Part shown: one piece after another, positions 1 through 8,868 of the stretch
Layout of the letters: the number at the start of each line of letters is the position of its first letter
Numbering within the stretch: the first letter of the stretch is position 1
NCBI RefSeq assembly: GCF_000317105.1
Contig: NC_019693.1
Span: 3,100,001-3,164,000, forward strand
Source of the DNA: Oscillatoria acuminata PCC 6304
GTDB taxonomy: Bacteria > Cyanobacteriota > Cyanobacteriia > Cyanobacteriales > Laspinemataceae
Direction of reading: 5' to 3'
DNA: 64,000 nucleotides
Notes under the pieces: generated by a model
Seen by the model: the letters and a program-made list of their open reading frames with translations, nothing else
Database searches by the model: none
What the model was told of the DNA's origin: nothing
Translations under genes and position numbers: made by a program

Positions 1-893
1 TGACGCAGGACCGCCCCTCCAGTATTCGATGCACCCCCCGTCAGCCATAAATTGCCGAGACGATGACTATAAATCCCATAGCGTGCATCATCCACGCGAT
101 CGCGACTGAGGAGTTTGAGCACCAAGGTTGAACCCAGGGAAGTCACCGCCTCTCCCGGTTCCCTGGCACCGGAAGCTAAAAATGCGGCAATACTGTCCGT
201 GGTTCCGGCGCAAATTACGCAATCCGCAGGCAATCCAAAGCGATCGCCCATTTCTGCCGTTACCGGGGCGATAGGGGTTCCCGGTTTGACTACATGAGGC
301 AAATAGGGAATGAACTTGGTAAACAGTTGCGGCAAGGCCAGTCGCAACCATTCTGGATAAAATAAATACTCTGGGTCATACCCCAGTTTGAGGGCATTGT
401 GATAGTCGCTGATGCCCATTTGACCGTGGAGTTGAAATCCCAACCAATCTGCTTGATGCAGAAAGAATAAACCCGTGGTTGCCACCCGATGCAGGGCATC
501 AGGATACAATTTGGGATGACGGGCATACCATAACAGCTTTGCCAAACTGGAAGTCGCGGCGATCGCCGGATGATTGGGTGGGGCGATTTCCTGTAATGTC
601 TCCATCACCGTCACCCCTCGGGCATCATTGTAGAGAATCGGTTCCGCCACGGGAGTCCCACTGCGATCGCACAGCAACACGGTAGAGGATGTCCCATCAA
701 TGGCGATCGCGCCGATGGACTGCCTTACCGTAATCGGGATTTGGTCTAGTAACGCCCATAACCCCTCCTGCCACAGTTCCGGAGTTTGTCGGTCTAGGGG
801 AAACTCCGCCTGTGCCTGAATCCCTGCATGGTCATCGATCGCCACTGCACGAGCACCAGAAGTCCCGAAGTCTATGCCGAGATAGAGGGTCAT
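1..893 (-). CDS. FGGY-family sugar kinase, D-ribulose kinase-like, 3' part missing
   Basis: The ATG is at 891-893 and the frame is open to the left edge, so the C-terminal part lies outside the window. The N-terminus reads MTLYLGIDFGTSGARAVAID, the first phosphate-binding strand and loop of the actin-fold FGGY kinases. Further on are IDGTSSTVLLCDR, SDYHNALKLGYDPE, CAGTTDSIAAFLASGA and TSLGSTLVLKLLS, which match the cyanobacterial/plant kinase known from Synechococcus elongatus as a D-ribulose kinase (SePSK). The family phosphorylates a pentulose with ATP, feeding the pentose phosphate or Calvin pathway in the cytoplasm. About 297 residues are visible of a usual 420 or so. The ribulose assignment rests on remembered similarity to SePSK; xylulose kinase is the main alternative. 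It is divergent from the acetyl-CoA synthetase gene, with 160 bp between the starts. Confidence 0.88.
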   Translation of the reverse strand, partial: MTLYLGIDFGTSGARAVAIDDHAGIQAQAEFPLDRQTPELWQEGLWALLDQIPITVRQSIGAIAIDGTSSTVLLCDRSGTPVAEPILYNDARGVTVMETLQEIAPPNHPAIAATSSLAKLLWYARHPKLYPDALHRVATTGLFFLHQADWLGFQLHGQMGISDYHNALKLGYDPEYLFYPEWLRLALPQLFTKFIPYLPHVVKPGTPIAPVTAEMGDRFGLPADCVICAGTTDSIAAFLASGAREPGEAVTSLGSTLVLKLLSRDRVDDARYGIYSHRLGNLWLTGGASNTGGAVLR

Positions 894-1053
894 AGGAATA
901 CCCCTTAACGCTTACCATCCTCTAGTTTAGGGGATTTTATCACTCGTCGGTCATCGGTCCTGGGTGAATCCCCGCTTAAAAAATCTCAAGGTTTGAAGTG
1001 GCCTTCTGGATCAAAAATAATAAATAAGCCCAAACATAGAGACTGTAACAACA

Positions 1054-3021
1054 ATGTCCCAACCCACCATTGAATCAATTCTTAACGAAAAACGGCAGTT
1101 TCCGCCCTCAGCGGAATTTTCCAAAAATGCTCGAATCAAGAGTTTAGAAGAGTACCAGGCGCTTTATGACCAAGCTGCCGCCAATCCCGAACAGTTTTGG
1201 GAACAGCTTGCGGAGAAAGAACTGCACTGGTTTAAAAAATGGGATAAAGTCCTCGACTGGCAACCCCCCAATGCCAAATGGTTTGTCGGGGGTCAGACGA
1301 ATATTTCCTACAACTGCCTCGATCGCCACTTAACCACCCACCGCAAAAATAAAGCGGCCCTGATTTGGGAAGGAGAACCGGGAGACTCCCGGACCCTTAC
1401 CTACGCCCAATTGCACCGGGAAGTCTGCCAAATGGCAAACGTGATCAAAGATATGGGGGTGAAAAAAGGCGATCGGGTCGGGATTTATATGCCAATGATT
1501 CCCGAAGCAGCAGTTGCAATGTTGGCCTGTGCACGCATCGGGGCCGCCCATACGGTGATTTTTGGCGGATTCAGCGCCGAATCCCTCAAGGACCGCCTAG
1601 TTGATGCTGAAGCAAAACTGGTGATTACTGCCGATGGTGGATGGCGCAAAGAATCCATTGTCGCCCTGAAAGAGCAAGTGGATAAATCCCTAGAACTAGG
1701 GGCCAGCAGTGTTGAGAACGTTCTGGTGGTCAAACGGACGGGACAAGAAATTGCCATGACACCGGACCGCGATTATTGGTGGCATGAACTGCAATCCACC
1801 GCCTCCGCCAACTGTCCGGCAGAACCGATGGACAGCGAGGACCTCCTGTTCATCCTCTACACCTCCGGAACCACCGGCAAACCCAAAGGCGTGGTCCATA
1901 CCACCGCAGGATATAACCTTTATACCCATGTCACCCTGCAATGGACGTTTGACCTGCAAGAAACCGATGTCTATTGGTGTACCGCTGATGTGGGTTGGAT
2001 TACTGGCCATAGTTATATCGTCTATGGACCCTTGTCCAATGGTGCAACTACCGTCATGTATGAAGGGGCACCGCGACCCTCAAACCCCGGTTGTTTCTGG
2101 GATGTCATCGAAAAATATGGCGTCACCATCTTCTACACGGCACCCACGGCGATTCGGTCCTTTATTAAAATGGGGGACCAACATCCCAACGCCCGGGATT
2201 TGTCCTCTCTGAGATTATTGGGAACTGTCGGGGAACCGATTAACCCGGAAGCCTGGATTTGGTATTCTCATGTGATTGGTGGCGATCGCTGTCCAATTGT
2301 CGATACCTGGTGGCAAACCGAAACCGGCGGATTTATGATTACCCCCCTACCCGGTGCGATCGCCACAAAACCCGGTTCTGCCACTCGTCCCTTTCCCGGC
2401 ATCTTGGCCGAAATTGTAGACCTAGACGGCAGTCCAGTCCCCGCCAACGAAGGGGGATATCTAGTCATTAAGCACCCTTGGCCGGGAATGATGCGAACCG
2501 TCTACGGAGACCCGGACCGCTTCCGGCGCACCTATTGGGAACATATCGCCCCCAAAGACGGCCATTATCTCTACTTTGCTGGAGATGGCGCACGTTGCGA
2601 CGAAGACGGCTATTTCTGGGTGATGGGTCGAGTGGATGACGTGATCAATGTTTCTGGACACCGTTTAGGGACAATGGAAATCGAGTCCGCCTTGGTGTCT
2701 CATGAGTCCGTCGCTGAAGCAGCAGTGGTGGGTAAACCGGATGAAGTACGCGGCGAGGCGATCGTTGCCTTCCTGTCTTTAGAGGACGGATATGAACCCA
2801 GTCCGGAACTAGAGAAAGCCCTGAAACAGCACGTTGTCAATGAAATTGGGGCATTAGCGCGTCCGACGGAAATCCGATTCACTGATGATTTACCCAAAAC
2901 GCGATCGGGCAAAATCATGCGCCGTCTCCTCCGCAATCTTGCTGCGGGGGAAGAAATTGCGGGAGATACCTCGACTCTACAAGACCGCAGCGTGTTGGAT
3001 AAACTCAGAAGCGGGGGCTAA
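1054..3021 (+). CDS. acs: Acetyl-coenzyme A synthetase (AMP-forming)
   Basis: The 655-residue protein has the length and motif order of AMP-forming acetyl-CoA synthetases, which convert acetate, ATP and CoA to acetyl-CoA, AMP and PPi in the cytoplasm. The adenylation P-loop motif [15 protein letters not shown] lies near residue 265-280 and the acetate-pocket/hinge region [16 protein letters not shown] near 415-430. The C-terminal catalytic lysine motif [14 protein letters not shown], a known site of regulatory acetylation in this family, lies near 612-625. The N-terminal acetyl-CoA synthetase extension containing [17 protein letters not shown] is complete. The ATG at 1054 is the first start after the intergenic space and has no clear ribosome binding site. 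The gene appears monocistronic, followed by a repeat-filled gap before ferredoxin. Confidence 0.97.
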   Translation: MSQPTIESILNEKRQFPPSAEFSKNARIKSLEEYQALYDQAAANPEQFWEQLAEKELHWFKKWDKVLDWQPPNAKWFVGGQTNISYNCLDRHLTTHRKNKAALIWEGEPGDSRTLTYAQLHREVCQMANVIKDMGVKKGDRVGIYMPMIPEAAVAMLACARIGAAHTVIFGGFSAESLKDRLVDAEAKLVITADGGWRKESIVALKEQVDKSLELGASSVENVLVVKRTGQEIAMTPDRDYWWHELQSTASANCPAEPMDSEDLLFILYTSGTTGKPKGVVHTTAGYNLYTHVTLQWTFDLQETDVYWCTADVGWITGHSYIVYGPLSNGATTVMYEGAPRPSNPGCFWDVIEKYGVTIFYTAPTAIRSFIKMGDQHPNARDLSSLRLLGTVGEPINPEAWIWYSHVIGGDRCPIVDTWWQTETGGFMITPLPGAIATKPGSATRPFPGILAEIVDLDGSPVPANEGGYLVIKHPWPGMMRTVYGDPDRFRRTYWEHIAPKDGHYLYFAGDGARCDEDGYFWVMGRVDDVINVSGHRLGTMEIESALVSHESVAEAAVVGKPDEVRGEAIVAFLSLEDGYEPSPELEKALKQHVVNEIGALARPTEIRFTDDLPKTRSGKIMRRLLRNLAAGEEIAGDTSTLQDRSVLDKLRSGG

Positions 3022-3058
3022 AACCCTTGTGGGGTCGTGTTTTCAGGTGAAGAGTCGG

Positions 3059-3243
3059 AGACCTAACCCCCCAGCCCCCTTCCCTAAGAGGGCAGGGGGG
3101 GCCGGAAAGTCTTGATTCTCCCTCTCTTCTTAGGAGAGGGCCGGAAAGTCTTGATTCTCCCTCTCCTCTTAGGAGAGGGCCGGGGAGAGGTCTCTTGATT
3201 CTCCCTCTCCTAAGAGGAGAGGGCCGGGGAGAGGTCTCTTCAG
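3059..3243. repeat. Short tandem array of GGAGAGGG-type inverted repeats
   Basis: Three diverged units, each opening with CTTGATTCTCCCTCTC, sit at about 3112-3148, 3149-3192 and 3193-3240. Each can fold through CCTCTC/GAGAGG arms. They are preceded by a CCCCCAGCCCCCTTCCC stretch ending in GGGGGG. No gene is visible here; the apparent open frames are by-products of the repetition. The array lies between acs and the ferredoxin gene. Confidence 0.85.
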
Positions 3244-3336
3244 ATTCGCACACCGAGGTAGTAAAACACCCCAATCAGTGATAAGCTCAGAAATTGGGCA
3301 AAATCGCACTGCAAGTCATTTCCTGGAACTGAGACA

Positions 3337-3657
3337 ATGGGCAAAACTTATACCGTTGAAATTATCCATAAAGGCACTTCCCACACGATTGAAGTGCCAG
3401 AAGATAAACAGATTCTTCGCGCCGCTTATGCTGCTGGAATTCTAGATCTACCCAGTTCCTGCAATGCGGGAGTCTGCACCACCTGTGCCGCTAAAATTAT
3501 CGGCGAAGGGACGGTGGATCAGTCTGAGGGCATGGGGGTGGGAACCGATATGCAAGCGCAGGGATATGTCCTGTTATGTGTTGCCTATCCGCGATCCAAT
3601 CTCAAAATTGAGACTGAAAAAGAAGATGAAGTCTATGAAGCTCAATTCGGTCACTAA
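3337..3657 (+). CDS. 2Fe-2S plant-type ferredoxin
   Basis: This 106-residue beta-grasp ferredoxin has the cluster ligands CNAGVCTTC (residues about 42-50) and a fourth cysteine in the later VLLCVAYP (about 80-87). This is the C-x4-C-x2-C...C pattern of plant-type ferredoxins that carry electrons from photosystem I or NADPH to soluble enzymes. Compared with the main photosynthetic PetF, the spacing after the third cysteine is similar but the loop has an insertion (GEGTVDQSEGMGVGTDMQAQ). The C-terminus is extended by an acidic tail, so it is probably one of the minor ferredoxins rather than PetF. A 58-codon gene follows 66 bp downstream and may be cotranscribed. Confidence 0.95.
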   Translation: MGKTYTVEIIHKGTSHTIEVPEDKQILRAAYAAGILDLPSSCNAGVCTTCAAKIIGEGTVDQSEGMGVGTDMQAQGYVLLCVAYPRSNLKIETEKEDEVYEAQFGH

Positions 3658-3722
3658 TCTTTAAAGATTGGGGTTTGAAGGCGTTAATATTCTGACCATA
3701 AAGTACAAGGGAATTCTTAACC

Positions 3723-3899
3723 ATGACGACTCATTTTATCGCGGCTGAAATTGATTTAAAAGCCTCTCCGGTTGAATTACAACAAGCCATTGAAACGGAA
3801 CTGGAAAAACGCGGTGAACCCCTGCGTTGGGCGGTGACTTCGGTGGATGAAGAGACTCAAAAAGTTGCTGTAGAAGCGGTGGTGACTGTACAGGAATGA
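3723..3899 (+). CDS. Small conserved-looking protein of 58 residues
   Basis: An ATG at 3723 (CTTAACCATG context) opens a 58-codon frame ending with TGA at 3899. The product begins MTTHFIAAEIDLKASPVELQ and ends KVAVEAVVTVQE; it is compact, acidic and soluble, with alternating strand and helix character and no signal peptide or cysteines. I do not recognise a domain. The position immediately downstream of a ferredoxin and the codon-like composition, with synonymous-looking third positions, support a real gene. An accessory role for the ferredoxin is only an inference from neighbourhood. Confidence 0.75.
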   Translation: MTTHFIAAEIDLKASPVELQQAIETELEKRGEPLRWAVTSVDEETQKVAVEAVVTVQE

Positions 3900-3919
3900 T
3901 AAGGGTTTGGGGGAGAAGA

Positions 3920-3942
3920 AACGACTGAAGTCGTTACTACGA
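3920..3942. repeat. AACGACTGAAGTCGTTACTACGA hairpin repeat (one copy)
   Basis: A perfect 7-bp stem with a GA loop is followed by ACTACGA. Related copies sit at 10687-10709 and 10719-10740, making this a dispersed small palindrome family of this genome. It lies 37 bp before the chosen start of the DUF3326 gene, so it would be in that transcript's leader. Confidence 0.85.
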
Positions 3943-3978
3943 GGATCTCCCCTATCCTCCCCTATCTCCTCCATACCT

Positions 3979-5043
3979 ATGATTCAACGTCCTTACACAG
4001 TTATGCTAATCGTCCCTACGGGAGTAGGGGCGGCGATTGGTGGTTATGCGGGAGATGCGTTGCCGGTGGCGAGGGCGATCGCCCAAGTTTGCGATCGCCT
4101 AATTACTCACCCCAATGTCCTCAATGGCGCACAATTATATTGGCCGATTTCTAATGCTTTCTATGTCGAAGGATACGCCCTCGACTGCTTTGCTAAAGGA
4201 GATTGGGGACTACAACCTGTGCATCAAAATCGCATCGGTTTAATCCTCGACTGTGCGATCGAACCGGAACTCAGAATTCGCCACTTACAAGCTGCCGATG
4301 CAACTAGGGCAACTTTAGGCTTAAATCTAACTGAATATGTCATCACCGATGCACCGTTAAAAGTCGAATTGCGAACCTCGGCGGCGGGTGCAAGTTGGGG
4401 AACCATTGGGAATCCCGATAGCTTACTCAGGGCCGCTGAACGGTTAATTAAGGACGCCAAAGCGGAGGCAGTCGCCGTCGTTGCCCGATTTCCCGATGAT
4501 ATAGAAAGCGAAGCCCTCCACAACTATCGCCACGGGACCGGCGTCGATCCCCTCGCTGGTGCAGAAGCGGTGATCAGTCATCTGATTGTTAGAACTTTCA
4601 AAATTCCCTGTGCTCATGCCCCGGCCTTGTTACCCCTTCCCCTCGACCCGGACATCTCTCCCCGTTCCGCTGCCGAAGAAATTGGCTATACTTTTTTACC
4701 CTGTGTTCTGGCTGGGCTGAGTCGCGCTCCTCAATTTATTAGCACAAAATCTCCCCATTGTCAACCCTCGGATATTTGGGTTGAACAAGTCGATGCCCTC
4801 GTCATACCTGCTACAGCAGCCGGAGGCAGTGCTGTGTTAAGTTTAAGTCACCAATCTGCCCAGATTATTGCCGTCCGAGAGAATCAAACTCAGATGCAAG
4901 TGCCCCCAGGGAGTCTGGGAGTACCCGCCATCGAGGTCAATTCCTACTTAGAGGCCCTGGGTTGGTTAGTGGCGCATCGGGGAGGAATTGCCCCAACTGC
5001 CCTAAGTCCAAGTCTCTCCTCTCTCCAATGCCTTGCGGATTAA
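3979..5043 (+). CDS. DUF3326 family protein
   Basis: The product starts MIQRPYTVMLIVPTGVGAAI and is 354 residues long from the ATG at 3979. An upstream in-frame start at 3907 would add 24 residues encoded by the AACGACT repeat and low-complexity sequence, so 3979 is preferred. The glycine-rich N-terminus, the NGAQLYWPISNAFYVEGYALD segment and the GGYAGDALPVARAIAQVCDRL helix match the cyanobacterial/plant DUF3326 family, whose function is unknown to me. No signal peptide or membrane segment is seen. It lies 79 bp downstream of the 58-codon gene on the same strand. Confidence 0.85.
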   Translation: MIQRPYTVMLIVPTGVGAAIGGYAGDALPVARAIAQVCDRLITHPNVLNGAQLYWPISNAFYVEGYALDCFAKGDWGLQPVHQNRIGLILDCAIEPELRIRHLQAADATRATLGLNLTEYVITDAPLKVELRTSAAGASWGTIGNPDSLLRAAERLIKDAKAEAVAVVARFPDDIESEALHNYRHGTGVDPLAGAEAVISHLIVRTFKIPCAHAPALLPLPLDPDISPRSAAEEIGYTFLPCVLAGLSRAPQFISTKSPHCQPSDIWVEQVDALVIPATAAGGSAVLSLSHQSAQIIAVRENQTQMQVPPGSLGVPAIEVNSYLEALGWLVAHRGGIAPTALSPSLSSLQCLAD

Positions 5044-5125
5044 CGGCGATCGCCCAGTCCGAAGTCGCATCGAAAGGTGAGGCACAAAGGGGTCAATCTA
5101 TCTACATCGTAAACCGAGAACAGCC

Positions 5126-5731
5126 GTGACAGAACAGATTCCGAACGATCCACAACTGGAAACCTTTACCCGCACTCAAATTCTCATGGGGATGGGAGTA
5201 ACGGCGATCGTCTTGTTTGGGATAGCCAAACTCTGGCTATACTTTGGCAATGTCACGAGACTGGGTTGGGATTGGGATGGCGTGGCGATCGCCGGTGGGG
5301 TAGGCTTAGGACTCGCCATCAGCGCCACCAGTTCCCTGGTTTATCGCTTGTGGCCGGGATATCGCCGCTGTGCGGACTTCTATCTACAAATTGTTTTAGA
5401 ACCCCTAGTCTGGCCGGATTTAGTCTGGTTGGGACTCTTACCGGGACTGAGTGAGGAACTGTTATTTCGCGGGGTGATGCTTCCGGCAGTCGGGTTAAAT
5501 GCCGTGGGGTTAATCCTCTCCAGTTTATGCTTTGGCGTGTTACATCTCAGTGGACTCCAACAATGGCCCTACATGGTGTGGGCAACGGTAGTCGGTATCA
5601 TTTTAGGCGGGAGTGCGCTGGTTACCGGGAATTTATTTGTTCCCATCACAGCGCACATTGTGACCAATTTGATTTCCAGTGTGTTGTGGAAACTCGGTAA
5701 AACTGGCAACGAAGGGCGATCGCTGGATTAA
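5126..5731 (+). CDS. CPBP-family intramembrane metalloprotease (type II CAAX prenyl endopeptidase-like)
   Basis: This 201-residue membrane protein has about six hydrophobic segments. The signature motif of the CPBP/Abi family is present: EELLFRG (around residue 110-116, in LPGLSEELLFRGVMLPA), then FGVLHLSG (about 138-145), then the late HIVTNLISS. The two Glu, the Arg and the His residues are the family's predicted zinc-binding and catalytic residues. Family members cleave near membranes or serve in protein maturation and bacteriocin immunity; the substrate here is unknown. The start is GTG at 5126. The gene is convergent with purN, with only one base between the two stop codons, so the transcripts probably overlap. 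Confidence 0.93.
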   Translation: MTEQIPNDPQLETFTRTQILMGMGVTAIVLFGIAKLWLYFGNVTRLGWDWDGVAIAGGVGLGLAISATSSLVYRLWPGYRRCADFYLQIVLEPLVWPDLVWLGLLPGLSEELLFRGVMLPAVGLNAVGLILSSLCFGVLHLSGLQQWPYMVWATVVGIILGGSALVTGNLFVPITAHIVTNLISSVLWKLGKTGNEGRSLD

Positions 5732-5732
5732 T

Positions 5733-6419
5733 CTACCGGGCCGATCGCCGATGGATACCCGCAGCAGCTATGGCGATCGCCAGGGGATAAATCTGATGTT
5801 CCTGGACCTGAATTCGAGCGTGTAAACTCTCTCGTGTATCATTAGAAAATACGGGAACTGCTGCTTGCATTAAAATCTTCCCACTGTCTACTTCCGGCGC
5901 AACCAAATGCACCGTACAACCGCTAATTTTCACCCCAGCGGCGAGGGCATCTTCCACCGCATGACCGCCTTTAAAACTCGGCAATAAACTCGGATGCAAG
6001 TTCAAAATTCGGTCAGGAAACGCCTCAATCAAAACCGGCGTCACAATCCGCATCCAACCCGCCATTACCACTAATTCTACATCATGCTCGTGCAACGTTT
6101 CAATAATTTTTGCATCTAAATCTTCTCGACTAGAATAATCCCGATGGTTATGTAAAACCGCCGGAACCTGCCATCGATTCGCCCGTTCTAAAACCTTGGC
6201 ATTGGGGTTATTGTAAATCAGAACCTGAATTTTTGAATGGAGTTGTCCGCTAGAAATTGCAGCAGCGATCGCCTCAAAATTGCTCCCACTCCCCGACGCC
6301 ATAATCCCCAACCGAATCGGGCGATCGGCAGGAGGATTTTCCGCCATAAACTCAGGCGGCAACGCAGGAGAAATAAAACTAGGGCTAGACTCGGAGTTCG
6401 GCGGTTCTAAAGTCATCAT
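5733..6419 (-). CDS. purN: Phosphoribosylglycinamide formyltransferase
   Basis: PurN transfers a formyl group from 10-formyl-tetrahydrofolate to glycinamide ribonucleotide in purine synthesis. The phosphate-binding loop ASGSGSNFEAI follows the first strand. The catalytic triad residues appear as ILNLHPSLLPSF (Asn and His) and PEVDSGKIL (Asp). At 228 residues the protein is slightly longer than the roughly 210 of E. coli PurN because of a 35-residue polar N-terminal extension, commonly seen in cyanobacteria. Two adjacent ATG codons at 6414-6419 are possible starts. The gene is alone on this strand here. Confidence 0.96.
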   Translation of the reverse strand: MMTLEPPNSESSPSFISPALPPEFMAENPPADRPIRLGIMASGSGSNFEAIAAAISSGQLHSKIQVLIYNNPNAKVLERANRWQVPAVLHNHRDYSSREDLDAKIIETLHEHDVELVVMAGWMRIVTPVLIEAFPDRILNLHPSLLPSFKGGHAVEDALAAGVKISGCTVHLVAPEVDSGKILMQAAVPVFSNDTRESLHARIQVQEHQIYPLAIAIAAAGIHRRSAR

Positions 6420-6629
6420 GGCTTGTCATTGGTCGTTGGTCATGGGTGTTTGGTCGTTCATGTTTCATCCTTCCCTATCCCCCGACTTAATTTTACCAGA
6501 ACTAAGCCCATTTGCTGAGAGGCTTTTTTCAATCCCGCCCTCGTTGCCCTCTGTGCTGAATGGGTTAACATAGATATCAGCAGGAAATGGTACAACTTCT
6601 TCCCTTATATAAACGATTGGGATAAAACT

Positions 6630-7220
6630 ATGGAAGTGGCAACCCTCGAACCCTTTACCCCGGTGAAATTAACTTTAGATTTAACCGATGAGCAGTTTTT
6701 TCAACTTTGTCAAAACAACCGCGATTTACGCTTTGAACGGACGGCAACGGGAGAATTAATTATTATGTCACCGACGGGAGGAGAAACTAGCAATCGTAAC
6801 ATCGAACTCTCTTATCAATTACAAGGATGGAGTCGGCAGAATAATTTAGGGAAAGCGTTTGACTCGAATGGGGGTTTTAAATTACCCAAAGGTGGAAATC
6901 GTTCCCCCGATGCGTCTTGGGTGGCGATCGCCCGGTGGAATGCCCTAACTCCGGACCAACGCGAGAAATTTCTGCCCCTTTGTCCCGATTTTGTGGTGGA
7001 GTTACGTTCTGCTAGTGCTTCTTTGAAAGAGTTACAGGATAAAATGTTAGAATATCTGGACAATGGGGTGCGGTTAGGATGGTTAATTGACCGGCAAAAT
7101 CTGCGAGTGGAAATTTATCGTTCTGGGCAAGATGTGGAAATTATTGAGTCTCCTAAAACTCTCTCTGGAGAAGATCTGTTACTGGGGTTTGTTTTGGAGT
7201 TGGGGCCGATTTTATATTAG
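6630..7220 (+). CDS. Uma2-family (DUF820) PD-(D/E)XK nuclease-like protein
   Basis: The 196-residue protein has the order of Uma2 proteins, which are greatly expanded in cyanobacteria: the N-terminal helix LTLDLTDEQFFQLCQNN, then ELIIMSPTGGETSNRN, then SPDASWVA, then PDFVVELRSASASLKELQDKM and an LGWLIDR strand. The acidic residues in PDASWV and FVVELRS, with the following Lys, form the expected PD-(D/E)XK active site, so it may be catalytically competent. The cellular role of the family is unsettled. The gene is monocistronic, followed by a CCCCCCC/GGGGGGG inverted repeat at about 7246-7275. Confidence 0.92.
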   Translation: MEVATLEPFTPVKLTLDLTDEQFFQLCQNNRDLRFERTATGELIIMSPTGGETSNRNIELSYQLQGWSRQNNLGKAFDSNGGFKLPKGGNRSPDASWVAIARWNALTPDQREKFLPLCPDFVVELRSASASLKELQDKMLEYLDNGVRLGWLIDRQNLRVEIYRSGQDVEIIESPKTLSGEDLLLGFVLELGPILY

Positions 7221-7330
7221 AATTGTTGCGGTATTTGGAGGGACCCCCCCCCAGCCCCCCCTTGCTAAGGGGGGGAGTTAGAATTGGGCGAAAATCATAC
7301 AAAATAGGATTGTTAAAAGGTGTTGAAAAT

Positions 7331-7383
7331 TAGCCCGCGCAGGCGGGCTTTGTTCGTGTAGCCCCACCCTTCCAGGGTGCGGG
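7331..7383 (+). repeat. Two-hairpin REP-like element, copy 1
   Basis: The unit is TAGCCCGCGCAGGCGGGCT, then TTGTTCGTGTAGCCCC, then ACCCTTCCAGGGTGCGGG. The first hairpin is AGCCCGC/GCGGGCT and the second pairs around the CCCT/AGGG core. The same unit recurs at 10802, 10864, 11784, 20988, 45488, 51182, 56190, 59801, 60030 and 60622. Here it sits at the 3' end of the minus-strand GTPase gene, where it could stabilise or terminate transcripts from both sides. Confidence 0.9.
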
Positions 7384-7389
7384 ATTTAT

Positions 7390-8868
7390 TCAATTTTTCA
7401 CCTCTAATTGTTGCTGCAATTCCTCTCGGAGGCGATATAAAACAGTGTTGGGTTCGACTTGGGATAAAATATCCTGAATGACGGTATTTGCGCCTAATGG
7501 TCCCCAGGTACAGCCTTGTTCTAAATAGACTTGTGCTGCTTGTCCGACTTTATAGGTTCCAAATCCGGCTACCGATGCTTGGGCGATCGCCGCGCCGACA
7601 TACCCAGTCATCCCCCCTACATCTCCCGATGCACCGATAATCGCTGCTGCACTCTTGCCAAATCCCATAAACAATCCATTCGCCAACTCACTCAGCAATA
7701 CCCCGCCACTGCTAAATAGGATTTGCTGCCATAACTTACCCGCCTCATATCCTGTCATTGGCAATCCATACAACCGTGCCAATGCCCGAATTAACAGCAA
7801 GTCAGCGATCGCACCCCCCAAGACATCAAACAGCGCCAACGGATTCAATGCCACTGCTGCTGCCTTATATTGAGCAAAGCGCCAAATTAACGTCTCCGCC
7901 TGTTCTTCTCGCGATTTGATACTCGCTTTCGCTAACTCTTCCTGCGCCTCTTTCGCTTGCACCAAGGCATTAATCGCCAACAGCGATCGCCCTTGTTCCT
8001 GCACCACCTGCAAAATCTTGTCTTTCAATTCCTCAATCTGCGGGGGTGGCGTTTCCAACTCGTAAGACACCCGACCATCGGGCCATTCCACTCTCACTTG
8101 CAACGGGGCCGGGTCCGCCGCTACCATGACAATATCCTCTTGATGCGGCAGGCGATCGCCCGGAGTCTCCTCCGCTTCCACCCAATCATCCTCTATCTCT
8201 ACCGCTGCCTGTTTCCGCTTCTGCTTGGCTGAGGCAAAATACTGTAACTGTCGATAAATCGCCTGCCGGTCCTGTTCCGGATACAAATCTATCTTATTAA
8301 ACACTAAAATCAACGGCTTCTGAGTCCGGCGCAACTCACAGAGTGCCTCATATTCCGTCCGGGTAATATCCCCAGACACCACAAATAAAATCAAATCCGC
8401 AGCGCGTGCAATATTCCGGGCCATCTCCGATCGCACTTGACCCTCAACCTCATCCAATCCTGGCGTATCAATCAACTCCACCGCCAGATTCCCCCCCACA
8501 TCCCATTGTACCGATCGCGGCCATTGGGTCACCCCGTGAATCGGTCCCGTTGTCAGGATTTTCTGACCCATCAAGCTATTCAACACCGTGGATTTACCCC
8601 GACTAACTAACCCAAAAGCGGCAATGCGAATCATTCCGCCATCAAGTCGTTCTAGGGTGGCTGACAGATTGTCAAGTTGTGCCTGCATCGCTGCAAGCTG
8701 CTTGACATCCATCGCCTGCTGTCGCGATCGCCGATGTTGCGAATAAAACGACTGCGCCTGCCGAATGCTGGCGCGTGCTCGGTTCATATACTGGACATCC
8801 TGCCGATTTGAACCATTCAAATCGGCAGAGGAGGGGGTGGGGTTGGGGGTCTTAGGTGCTTGGCTCAA
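7390..8868 (-). CDS. Membrane-associated GTPase with DUF697-like C-terminus
   Basis: This is a dynamin/Era-like GTPase of 492 residues. Counting from 8868, the P-loop GLVSRGKST is at residues 86-94, the G3 motif DTPG at 134-137 and the G4 motif NKID at 191-194. A conserved Thr in HGVT probably serves as G2. The C-terminal 170 residues contain hydrophobic, Gly/Ala-rich segments of the DUF697 kind that dip into or cross the membrane. The frame's first start at 8868 is TTG and overlaps the upstream GTPase gene by 17 bp. An ATG at 8787 (MNRARASIRQ) is a reasonable alternative. Translation is probably coupled to the upstream gene. The cellular role is unknown; membrane remodelling or stress sensing is inference. 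Confidence 0.88.
   Translation of the reverse strand: MSQAPKTPNPTPSSADLNGSNRQDVQYMNRARASIRQAQSFYSQHRRSRQQAMDVKQLAAMQAQLDNLSATLERLDGGMIRIAAFGLVSRGKSTVLNSLMGQKILTTGPIHGVTQWPRSVQWDVGGNLAVELIDTPGLDEVEGQVRSEMARNIARAADLILFVVSGDITRTEYEALCELRRTQKPLILVFNKIDLYPEQDRQAIYRQLQYFASAKQKRKQAAVEIEDDWVEAEETPGDRLPHQEDIVMVAADPAPLQVRVEWPDGRVSYELETPPPQIEELKDKILQVVQEQGRSLLAINALVQAKEAQEELAKASIKSREEQAETLIWRFAQYKAAAVALNPLALFDVLGGAIADLLLIRALARLYGLPMTGYEAGKLWQQILFSSGGVLLSELANGLFMGFGKSAAAIIGASGDVGGMTGYVGAAIAQASVAGFGTYKVGQAAQVYLEQGCTWGPLGANTVIQDILSQVEPNTVLYRLREELQQQLEVKN

Noticed and set aside
3005-3274. 89-codon minus-strand frame
   Set aside because: It is the translation of the GGAGAGGG repeats and has repeated PLPGPLLRGEGESRLSG units only.
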